A stretch of DNA of 64,000 nucleotides from Marsupella aquatica (Eukaryota; Marchantiophyta). Numbering within the stretch: the stretch's first letter is position 1; each line of letters begins with the position of its first letter. The stretch lies in the NCBI GenBank assembly GCA_973895155.1, contig OZ316898.1:17050001-17114000 (forward strand). Direction: 5' to 3'. Of this stretch, positions 46,487-57,762 are shown piece after piece. The translations under genes were made by a program, and so were the position numbers. The notes under the pieces are model-generated. The model was not told the DNA's origin. It saw only the letters and a program-made list of their open reading frames with translations, and made no database searches.

Positions 46487-49400
46487 TGAGTATGCATATA
46501 TGTCATATATGGTACAGTAGCTCTAATCTAGCCTTGACCACGAAGAAGAGGGGCTTGTTGTGGGTTAGAGGCGGAGGCGGAGGCATGCTACACGTCAGAG
46601 TGTTAATTCTTCGAGAGGGGGCAATTGTACAAAGGGGCTGGTTTTTCTGCGGACTCTACTCTGTCATTCTTCTGTAAGGGGTTATGCCTATGAAGCCGTT
46701 TCTTCCATTCCATGGAGAAGTAGCCGCTCCATGACTTCCTCATGCCATGCACAGGAAGATGTCATGGAAGAAAATTTTGTTGCGGTTTCCGTTCTGAGGA
46801 GGGGCTTAACTCTCAGGCCATTGGTGATCTCTTTACTTTTCAACAACTTTTAGGTTGAGTAACGTGCGTATCGCAAGTTTTCACATTTATTAAACATCAC
46901 GTCAGGATGAAGGGGGCAGCAGCTGTGAAACATTCAGCTGAGGTGTCATTGCTGTTGAGCCTATGGGTATTGTCATGGGTGATCATCATAACTGCAAATT
47001 TTGAAAATAGATGCAGAAGGGATTGGTATTTCCGTTACACGGCTTTCAGGTCCCTAACCTATGTAACATAGACGGGTTAATTAGAAAGGTAGCAATTGAT
47101 GGGCACCTCTGGTCACGGCAGCAGAAAGTCAACATGTCAAAGCTTATGGCCAGTATGCTTTCATCGTGGTGTCTGTTTCATGAAAATATTCTCGTGAATG
47201 GTTTTTGAATGCATTTGTGTACACTGATTTTGAATCTGTAGGGATTCAGAATTGAAGGTCAAACGATCAATATAGCCTGTTTCGTTTGGACTCATGAGCT
47301 CTGGTCCATAAAGGCCTTTAATCTAGTTATCTACACCATAGCTCTCAGTGCTCGTAGATTTGTACAGTACAAAATTGAACTGCCGTTACTGAATCACAAG
47401 GGACACAGAATCCGTCCAGTTGGACTGGAGACCTTGTGGGGATTGTGGACAGTTAGAGCCTCAGAGCCAACTTGCGTGTAGCAGCACTCAACATTGCTGC
47501 CCTCACCACTAGCAAAACGATCTGAAATGTAGATCTGTGGCCCTGCAACGCGTGAAGTGCACAGGCTGGTGGTGTCTCTCTGTTCTCGTTACCCCCTGAA
47601 GTTTACACAGGGCACACTTTGTTTTATTATGAAGTTTGAGGTCTGGGATCTCAAGGGCGGAAAGCTTCTGGTCCTTGTCCTTGAAACTCCAAAATTGTTG
47701 CCCTCGGGCCTGGCAAAGGAGGGGGTTCAGGCATGTAACTCTGGCTCAATTATATCCACAACTATAATAAGGGATTTCCTTTTTTTGTCCTTAGTTTGTC
47801 CCAATACAAAAATCTCCTGGGTGGGAAATATGCGCAACTGTTGGATTAGTTTGGCTCTTTTCCCTAACCATTGATGGAGAAAATGGGCACCCATGGTGCA
47901 TATGTGATTCTCCATGCTGCCCCCATAAATGCCCCAGCCCTACTCCCTATGGGCCGGCCCTCATTGCGCTGTGCAATGCACAGGCATAGGGCTCGTCCTG
48001 GCATGAATCCGTTCAGGGTGGCATTCTTTAGGGCTGGTCACATGCGAGTTGGCTCTCAGCCTCACACCACAGCAGGACCAATGTGGTGCCAGAGAAACTT
48101 GTGACTGTAGTGTCCAGGATCTATCTAGAGGTGGTCTTGGGGTTGGTTAAGGAGAAAATTGGTTAACAGTTGCTCATGCAGCAGTGTGCTGGGGTGGTGG
48201 TTATAGTGGTTGGTGTAAAAGTTTTGTTGTTTTGGCCATGTCATCAGTGCTGGAGTTGTGGAAGTGTCATTGGTTCAGAAGTGATGTCATTAGTATATTC
48301 AGTTTGTTGTAGAAATCAGTTGTCATTGCTAGGTGGACTTGTGAACAGGATTTGCGCACAACATATTGACCCCCTTTTTTTCCAACCCCTCCCTTTTGCA
48401 ATACCTTTTTTTCCATTTCTTTTTTTGGGTGGTTTTTTCTCCCTTTTTCCTCCTCTCCCAATCCTCTCTCCTGATCCAACTTCCTTCAGCCCCCCACCCA
48501 CCCACAAATCCCCTCCCCACCCCTCTCTAGAAATTTGTCCTCCCCTAGTACCCGGGAGGCTGGCAGGGTATGGGAGGGGAGGCTAAGGGGTGAGCCAAGG
48601 AAGTCCTTGCAAGGGAGGTGATGCATTGGGCAGGGTTGGGAGAGAAGGCTGGTGGGCAAAAGGATGAGGGAGAGCAAGTGGGAAGGCATGTTGGTGCATC
48701 CAAGGGCGTGAGAAAAGAGCTCATTAATCTAATGCGCACAATTTATTCACACAAATTCCATTTTGTAAATAGACCACACATATGAAAAGGGAGAATACTT
48801 GTGATAGTGTTGAGATTTATCAAAACCCACAATTCTTCACACGCAAATTACATTCTGGACCACAGGAGATAAGAAGCGAGATTACTTGTTACAGTATTGA
48901 GATTTATCAAAACCTACAACTTCTTCCCACCCAAATTGTATTTTGTACATAGACACAATTTCTTATTGTACTCTTGAGATTTATCAGGAACCCAGGTGTT
49001 TTTATCAGGAACCCAGGCCACCGATGAAGATACTCTAAATCGCTGAAACATGACCAAGGGTAAAGTTGGGATCCCCACCTTTCCTGAGGATGGTTCCATG
49101 ACTTTGAAATTCCCTTATTAAGTTTGATCTCTGTCCTTACAAACATGCAATGAATGAAGGTATTTTGACGGATACCCTAAACCCTAAACCCTAAACCCTA
49201 AACCCCCCCTTGAGGACCACCAAGTGTTCTCAGCCATCTAGTACGAAATGCTGTCCATGAATGAGATGAATGTTTCATTGCACAGCAAGATATGAGATTC
49301 CCGAGAGAGAATTGCTCGAAGACATTTCATATATGAATCAGTTGAGACCAGTTGAACAACTAGTTCTCGATTGGAAAATTTCAATACGCTGGATTTTTTT

Positions 49401-49764
49401 AGAACAAACACATCTTCGACTGGCAATTCGGAACTCCTCTAAACAAAACTGTCAGCTGTTCTTTGTCACATCCGACAATCCCTTCTCTAGACTGAAAACA
49501 AAATATCTCACCAGAAGAAATGAACTACCCAACAGCTACATTGGCGCGTCTAGCTCTTCAATGTCGTCAAAAATCGCCCTTCAATACACGATTATAATCC
49601 TCTCCAAAGCACATATATATGACTCTGAAGTGAGAGCTACCTTACTCCCTACCACATTCATGGCAATTGAGGATATCACCGCCTCAGAATTTTGCCTCTG
49701 TGAATTCTACCCTTCTCTCAGAACTTCTCTACACTGACTGGGCACAAGATGTACTTCTCGACTT
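46487..49764. other. Spacer between PI4-kinase alpha and the thaumatin-like gene
   Basis: It holds the 3' region of PI4-kinase alpha, a polypyrimidine-rich and G-rich stretch at about 48370-48700, and a telomere-like array at 49175-49206. A 155-aa plus-strand frame at 49270-49737 lacks recognisable domains and lies opposite the likely 3' end of the thaumatin-like gene, so it is not called. Confidence 0.5.
49175..49206. repeat. Interstitial telomere-like array (CCCTAAA)4
   Basis: Four perfect CCCTAAA units followed by a C-run. This is the Arabidopsis-type plant telomere repeat, here far from a chromosome end. It could be a scar of break repair or a cluster of telo-box motifs. Confidence 0.92.
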
Positions 49765-52700
49765 CTATCTAATGAAAAGAATAGCAGTAGTTACTGCTGT
49801 TACGATTGAAAAGCATAGCTGCTCCCACCAGAAGGGCAGAGATGAGCCTGCCGCAGAGAGTGACCTTTCACTGTAGTTGGCAATGGGACTTTCAGCAGCA
49901 AGTACCTCAGAGTTTGGAGTACTTCGTGGAATAAGACCAGCTGTGGAAGCAGGGCGACGAGGTATCCCTAGACTTGGAGGGATTGAAGGAACGAGGGCAG
50001 CTGTGGGAGGAGGTGGGGAAGTCTGGCTGCCTGGAGGAGGTGGAGGGGTTATTCCCAAGGGAGGCGGTGGAGGAACTAAAGCAGATGTGTTTGGGGGCGG
50101 AGGAGGAGGTTGCATCGAACCTGGGGTGGGGCTGCCGACACTGCCACACAAACGAAACTATCATTAGTAAAATCACAAATTCATACAGTACAAGCTTCTA
50201 ATAACCACCGTATCCTGCAACAGCTTCTGCAATGCAAACAGGACTCCAAAATCCTCCTCAAAATGTTGACGATTGATATTCCAAGTTGTCATTATGCTCT
50301 TACAGTGGTGTGATGACGGACTTGATTCATCTTTTCCAAGATGCCAAACATATGAAGTTAGTGCATGCAAATCGAGAGAAATCATGTGCATAGGTGCTCC
50401 CCATGAGGCTGACAAGGTCACGAATTAAGGCTTTACTCTGGTACGACAACACTTTAATGACCTTCGAATCTCAGGATGTGCAAGCCGTTGGCAGGTGCAC
50501 AGCAGGATGAAACATTCGCAAAAGAATCAAAACCTTCTGCTCCCACCTAAGTCAGCTTGCCTGTCAAGGCCTACGAGTTCCTCTAAGATCTTGCCTTCTG
50601 ATTTGAGCAGACGTTCATGGAAGACCAGTGGGGCTCAGCCAAGACGTTGAACGAGAATCATTCTCTCTCACCTGGACCGCATAGGTCGTTTGCAGAATTC
50701 AAGCGTCCATTCACACGGTCACAACTGCTGCGTTAGGGTACGGATCTATATATGATCAGGACAAATCTTAACAAACTAACTGTAGCTTAGAAAGCCATCT
50801 CTCTCTTTATTGCCGTAGCAGGGAAATGTGGAAGGGTACAAAATACAGGTAAGAAGAATCTTGATGATCTCTGACCTTTCATGATCATCATCCAACAGAA
50901 TCACTGCCTGTCTCATTCTACTGGGAGAGCACTGCCAGCCCAATTGAGTATTCCACAGGATACTTGAATCATTACTATGTTCCTGTAGCTCAAAGAAGTA
51001 ACCCCTTAATGACCCATGTTTACAATTCTGACAGACGTTGTAATTTCAACGGGTCTTGACCTGTTCTTAGACAATCAGCCTCTGTCACCACAACTTCTGC
51101 TAATAAATGGTAGTTTGGAGCCAGTATGTATCTGTCGGCATAAAGAGAAGTTTACATAATTTCTCATCAGAAGTGAGCAATTACTGGAACCTTTCAATGG
51201 TAGCTGACTTCCCTAGCTTTCTTCTGACTTTGCTTCTACTCCTGCTGTACAATAGTATGGTGATTCGGTTTGAGTGATGATATATGATGTCCCTTCAAAC
51301 CTAAACATGCGGCTGTCATAGCGAGAAATTCATTACCTTAATCCACTGGAACAAAATGTGATAGTGTAAGCAGTTGGACCCGAGCAAGTGAATGTGCTGC
51401 TTTCATCATCGTATGCGTAGCTGTAAGCAGTGGGACACGCATCCTTGAATGTCTTGCTATAGCTCGTCGCCCCACAAGTTTGGGGGGTGTTGTAAGCTCC
51501 AGCACAGCAGTAGTTATCCGACCCAAACGCCTCGCAAGCGCTCTTGCAGGCAACGACCTCGCCGTTAACAATCTCTTGCAGTTCAGAAGGACAACTCTTG
51601 TTCAAGTCCGTGAGGCAGCCAGGAGCCCCACAGGCCCCACTTGAAGCTGTACCTCCAGTGGCAGTGATCGACAAGGGCAAGTTGTACCCGTCAACAAGGC
51701 TTACGTCGTAGAAGTCCTGTGAGCCATACCCATCTAGTGTGAATTCTGCAAGAGTGGCAGGAGGAATGCCTCCAGCGCCGTTGCAATACAAGCCCCTCGC
51801 ACAGTCTCCAGTCGAGCACACTCCAGTCCCTGAGCTGTCGAATGAGCACCCCTCTCTACCCCACAGGCGCCCTGCCCAACCGGCAGGAGCTGTGTACTGG
51901 AAGGTCGCGCCCGGGGCAAGAGTCGTTCCGCCTTGGAACAAAGTTGCGATCCCTGCATTGGACAGCGTGGCCGGCCATACTGTGACGGAGCACTGGTTCA
52001 CGAGGCTGAAAGTTCTCTGGGCCGACGAGATTTGTGAACCTGCAAGAAATGTATACATCCTTAGCTCGGGAGTCAATAAAATAAAACCAATGCATCTTCA
52101 GCTCGGGAGTCAATAATAAAATCAAACCGATGCATCCTCAGCTCGAGATAAAACAGAGCCTACGATGGTGGGTAGCTTATCAGCTGGCATAGGACACTGG
52201 TCATCTATGGACAGGAGTGACTTTCTAATATTCTTTTGGAGGACTACCCCTCTTACCTGATCAACACGATCATATTTAAGAAAAAAACGTCGTAATCCTG
52301 GCCTCGTGATGACGTCAAGCCTCGAATTACAAAGTGTGTAACTTTCACCTTAATGTCACTAGCTAGACAACATTGCGAAGAATAGGTTGTGAATCGTCTG
52401 CTCTGTCGGATGCTTTTCATCACTATAACTCTCTGAAATTGCCTGATTTCACATTGAGACCGCATTGCAAAGAAGAGGCTATGAATCGTCGTCGGTCTCT
52501 CAGATGTCTTTCATTACGATAATTGTCCGCTTTTGCAACAGCGCTTCTACAAAATTACTCCATCGTTCCCGCATGCATAATTACATTTCTACCTCTGCTC
52601 CTACCACCAATCAGGATGGTCTCTGCTTCACAACTCTGGCCAAGCCACTCCTGATCAATGTTCTCGATATCAGGCTGTGCTGGGGTCGCTTATGTTTCTG

Positions 52701-53739
52701 GCTTCCTGGACACGACCTGATCTAAGCACACTGCCCCTGCACTTTGCTTGCGAACAGGTTCAGCGCGGGCTACTTAGTCTCCACGATCGATGGTGTGTGT
52801 CCACTTCTGCAACAGCGCTTCTACAAATCTCTCCTACAGTTTGCTAGAATAGTTTGATTCCTTTGGGTGATACAGAATCAATTAGGGGCACTCCTCTCAC
52901 TAACAGCTCACGAGATAGATTTTGACAGTAAAGAGCCATTTCTCTGTTGGAGCTCTTGTCTTGATTTTTGGCACTAGACAATTGATTCAATCCAATGCAA
53001 GTGGATCGAGCAATAAAATGTACTCTTTTGTGATCACTATTCACAAGATAGACAATAACTCTTTAAAATTGCCTGTTTTCACATCCTCACTACAGATCTT
53101 GCCGACCATTATCGTAGAATCTGAGCTCACTATCTAAAACAGGGCGTGATGGTCTAGCCTTCTGAGCAGACTAACTTTCAAGGCGCAACCGGACTCAATC
53201 AACCTTTGTAGATATTTTAGGCGACATTCGGGCTCGAAAGGTCCAGACAAGCCTTCACGAGAGGACGTCCATCGCTCCATTGGAACGGACGGGAAGGCAA
53301 GAAAAGAATTGATGCTGCACTAGCTGCCAACCTTCATCAAAGAACCTATTCTAACGGCCCAACCCAGTCCAAACAAAAATGTCCTGTCACGGTTTCTTCA
53401 CTGTCAATTAACAGCTGCTCGGAGATCTCTAATCCAACAACTTCAGGGCTAGCTGAAAGCAGTAGTAGAGATTGGCATAGGGAGAATGTGGGCAATTGAA
53501 AAAGGATGTGCAGGCATTCACTCATACCGTCCAACGTGATCTGCAAAATAACTCCCAAGACTTTTTCGCGATCACCGTCATCCGAGAATGTGAACGATAG
53601 CACTCACTTACAATCGCATTGGTTAATGATGCATCTAACTACAATGATATTAAGGACTCTTGAGAGATTACGAGTGAGCATACGTACCAGAGAGGATCAG
53701 GCAGAAAAGAAGAGTGGTGAATCTCAGCTGCGCCATCAT
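49765..53739 (-). CDS. Thaumatin-like (PR-5) protein with proline-rich, GPI-type tail
   Basis: Thaumatin-like proteins are secreted, disulfide-rich wall or defence proteins. Exons on the minus strand are 53739-53688, 52039-51337 and 50140-49765; phases close to give 376 aa. Residues 1-25 form a signal peptide ending ISSAQ. The thaumatin domain has 16 cysteines, as in the classical fold, including the NYCCAGAYN segment, and the acidic-cleft context (LAEFTLDG). Exon 3 supplies about 125 residues: runs of five or six prolines, Ser/Pro spacers, then a C-terminal hydrophobic stretch (CFSIVTAVTTAILFI) suited to a GPI signal or membrane anchor. If intron 2 is retained, the frame stops at TAA 51335-51333, giving a 252-aa soluble protein. 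The start is the first of two adjacent ATGs. The PR-5 call is firm; the join to exon 3 rests on phase, splice sites and domain logic. Confidence 0.85.
52063..52150. repeat. Short tandem repeat (37-40 bp, 2.3 copies) in thaumatin intron 1
   Basis: Units begin 'agctcgggagtcaata' at 52063 and 52100, with a partial unit at 52140. They lie about 25 bp inside the 3' end of intron 1, next to the acceptor. Confidence 0.85.
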
Positions 53740-56700
53740 TCCTCGCTCGCCAACTTCAAAGTCTCGAGACACCAGCAGAAATTCGTCCAATCACACAGTA
53801 CAGGGATGCTTTCCTTCGATGCAGGTCCTCTCTCTGTCCTGTGAAGAGACCTCTAGACGCTCATGATCTCTAGACAGAGATGGAAAACAGGAGATCCTTC
53901 AGGCCTACCGAAAGAGAAACCCACCCCTGCAAGGCAAGGCCCACACAGCCAAACACTTACTCCCTCACCATCAGCTGCGCGAATATATAGCTGTACTGAG
54001 GGAATCTCTTAGCTCGAGAACTCTCTCCAGTAACCTCTGGTCTACCAGTAAATTTCAGAGGGTGGCAAAGTAGTCCAAGCAGGGACCCACTCCAATGATG
54101 GGAGGGATCTAGGAGCTCGCAGTCTAGCACTTCTCTCCTCTCCCACTCTCACATGTGGCACAACAACAGCAGTGCAGTACCTCTCCCTACTCCTCCCTAT
54201 CAATTCACCAGGTAGTCAATTGATAGGCCTTGTCGTCCCCAATTCAGGCTTTCAGATTTTGGATCACGCCATCATTGGGATTCTTGAAACAAATCGTCGC
54301 CAGAGCTCAATCATAGGCTCCACTCTCAAAAGCCAAGTCCGGGCCCCGCTCACTCCTCCCCTATCCATGATTCACTCTTTCATTCAATTCGTGAGGGGCT
54401 TTTCGATCACGCCATGATCGGGATTCTTGAATCAAATCTCCTCCAGAGCTCATCTCATCAATCGCAGACTCAACTCTCAAAAGGCTAAGTCCAGTAGTCC
54501 AGTAGTCCACCTGGCCATAGTAGTAGTTTGGTACATGCTGCCTTTACCCCCAGTACTGAGCTCTGGGCTAGTGGGCAGGTAGCCCAAATCAACGCTGCAA
54601 CAAATACATAAATAATAATTATTTTTCACCTAGAGAAGAGTTTTAAGGTAATGCATTCAGGCTAGGAGGTATTGTATAATGCAAACAGGAATTTTGATAG
54701 CCAGGAGACACTACTGTAGTGGTTTTAAATTTCTTTTGCTTCTTGCTGCCTTTTATAATTTTTTTGTGTTTTTTTTAACTCCAGATGGCTAGTGAGTTTA
54801 GCCCAAAAGAGGCGACTCAAAAATGTATGCCACTAACCAGGTTGTTGTTAGCTAGGCAATTGGATATTGAGAAATAGGGGTCATGCAATGAACTTTTTTA
54901 GTGTTTCCTGGCATGCTACAATGACCCTTCAGGCTAGGATCATGCCACAGTTTCTGCCCAGTTTTTTTGTTTTTTTATCTCAGTTTGGTGTGGCGTGTTG
55001 GCCATTTTTGTTTGTTCAAGTGCTGACATGAGTTTAGTTGGGCCTGTTGGCCATTCATGTTCAGTAAAGTCCCAATCACTTGCTCTTGAGATTGTTATTA
55101 TGGTCCTTGCCCAGTTACTCCTGTCACATGTCATTTTTATTTCTCATCAAAGTTATACACTCTCCTCCAAAGCTGAGTGCGACAAATAGAATGGAAAAAA
55201 GCCAACAAGGTCAATGTGGTCCAAGAATAAATGAACACATGACCTGAAAATTATAAGTTCTATGTTATAAGGTTCCATAAGTTACAAGTGCCCAAACTAC
55301 TCAGGGCGTCCTTCCCTGATTTGGTAAGTCCTTGCTTATGCCCAAACTACTCAGGGGGTCTAACCCTCCATTGGCAACTGGTTTATTATATTTGACCATT
55401 TTGGCACTCATCTGCAAAGGAGCAAATGATCTCAGAAAATCTTAATGTACCCTAGCTACTCAACTCGCTCTCCTCTACCTTCTTCTCCTCTCATTGTCTT
55501 TAAATACCAGCATTACGCCGGGGTAACTCAAAGAGGTCATGTCGTGTTTTGAAAGTGGACCTCATGTGTCCTTCCACGCTTGACCATCCTCTGATTGAAG
55601 CTGCAAACCTGATCAACCTGTCTGCTACTACTCTAAATAGACGATTTTTACTATTTGAAGCGGGTTGCAGTGTCCCTCTGTCCATGCTCAAGATTATGAG
55701 CAGGCCTTTTTATTACTATAGTAAGTTGTCTATCATAAGCTACATGCTGACAACATGACTTTATATATAATTAAACTATGGAAAAACAAAATGCGCGAAA
55801 TGCACCCAACGGGGAGACATGATCCCAGCGGCATAGTACCCAATCACACAAGACTGAACCTGTCTGCTGATACTCCAAACAGGTCTGGCCATAGTTTTGG
55901 AGGAGCCTGAGACGAAGACCCGTGGGCTAGCCCTCAGTTTGCTTAAACCCAAAATCTCAAATTAGACAAAAGAGTCACTCATTGTCCAGGCTGTAAGTGA
56001 GTTATGAACATTCACTCTCAACCACAGTTCACTTAGTACAACCGTAGCAAAAGCACAAAGTGAAATTTAAGACGACTGTGTTGGGCCCCAGCCATAGGCT
56101 TACTTGGCATTTCTGGGACGTATTTGGGACAAAGATGTAGAGTTTGCTTGGCTTGGTTGTATTTAGTATTTGGCCCAGGTCTTGCATTTACGTGATTGCA
56201 GTAGAAGGTGGCTTGGCTGGCATACCCATGGATTTCACCATCAGTTTTAAAATATTGTGGGCCGCTGGTGGTGTTTACAGTATGAGGTCTGGTAGCTGAT
56301 AACAAACTTATGATGGAAAGGTCCTGTGCAACCTTCTCCGCAACAAAAAGCATTGGCAAAACGTTATCCTTACCGTGCACAATGCAGTAACCCCCTGGAA
56401 AAAAATGAGATTTCCCCGAAAGCAAGGCTAGATGAAAAGACACCGATCAGGGGTGGCATTATGAGAGCTAAGAGTGTTGAGTCGGTACATTTGTTCGAAG
56501 CCCTCAATCTCATAATGAAATCCTGTATAATCTTAAGAATATGTGCTTTAGCTAGCTTGTAAACACATTCTACATTGTCCTTATTGATGAATGAACAGGC
56601 AATTTGTACCGATCCAGAATTGCGAGATTCTAATCAGACTTGTGCATGCGACATCTCGAAAGTAGAATCACTCATCTTGAGAATAAACCTTGATCCTGTC

Positions 56701-57762
56701 AGCCTTTTTTCTCATCATTTGCATGCCTATGTGATTACTTCTTCTCTCCCTTAAAAGGAGGCGCTGCAGTCGCACGTTGTTCGAACTCGTAGGTTTAATG
56801 AAGTCTTTCCAAGGGAAGTTGTGACCACAAGATAATTTCCGCATATTGCAAGTGTAGATCTCGATTTGTTTTTCTTTAGTTCCTAAAACCAGTTTCCTCG
56901 TGTCGTCTGCAGCGCCAGTGACATACCTCTGTAAGACCTTCCTTTCCTCCGCCCCGCTTGCAACTGGAGAGGCTCAGCTCGATAAAACCTGTTCATTGCG
57001 CACCTGGGACATGTTCTCACCGAGTACAAACCTCCAATCATTGAAAGTCTGCCAGCAACCCTGAATAGCGTTACCCATTCTATTCCTGTCTAGCTGTTCG
57101 CAGAGAAGACTCAGGTGCTCAGACTAATCCAGCTCATCCTCGGCAGCTCCAGCACTGCAGGTTTTGGGGAAGTATTTTCCTGTAGACATCACCCCTGTTT
57201 TCTGCACAAGGCAGAAGGAATGTAAATTATTGTCTCAAATGGGTTTTGTCTACAGAATCACTTTTGACTTCAACCAGCAGTGTAATTTTCGGGCATGTTC
57301 GGCTTCTCGTTCCTGATCATTCTTGCTGTCACTTGTGAAATCTCACGCTCAGGGCGAAGATGACAAACACTCCGAATCCACGGACAAATCAGCCACTCCA
57401 TCTTGAAACATGTTCACAGACTATACCTGCAGGAGTTCATGACATTCAGAATTTGGCTGCTGCTGCTGTAAATTTTCCTCCACTGCTAATTGACGATGTA
57501 TTAGGCGTTCTCCGATAGAGAATGAAGGAGCTTTGAGTTCCATGGTGGTGAATTGCAATTAGACAAATCCACACGCTCCTTGTCCCCACAAATACTCATA
57601 CTCATTTCTGGTAGAGAATGAAGGCCCTTAAGTCCACGGCGGTGATGGCAAATATACAATTTAAAGCACTGGCAAATCGCAGGCCCCATGCTTGAAACGG
57701 TAGGCTCCTTGTCTCCACATTTACGGGTCCAAGGGTGATTGAGATTGCACTAGTTCTCCGTC
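53740..57762. other. Spacer: thaumatin promoter side and NRDE2 3' side
   Basis: No gene is recognised. It contains a duplicated segment at 54262-54492 in the thaumatin upstream region and a short direct repeat ('gcccaaactactcaggg') near 55290 and 55340. The 136-aa minus frame at 56033-56443 has no visible domain. Confidence 0.5.
54262..54492. repeat. Duplicated segment, about 80-88 bp, period 143
   Basis: 54262-54340 and 54405-54492 both run from 'gatcacgcca' through 'gggattcttgaa' and 'cagagctca' to 'actctcaaaa...aagtcc'. They lie 0.5-0.75 kb upstream of the thaumatin-like start codon. Confidence 0.8.

Noticed and set aside
49270-49737. 155-aa plus-strand frame
   Set aside because: No domain or splice context, and it lies opposite the probable 3' end of the thaumatin-like gene.
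49877-50167. Glycine-rich plus-strand frame
   Set aside because: It is the reverse of the proline-rich last exon of the thaumatin-like gene; Gly runs are the complement of Pro codons.
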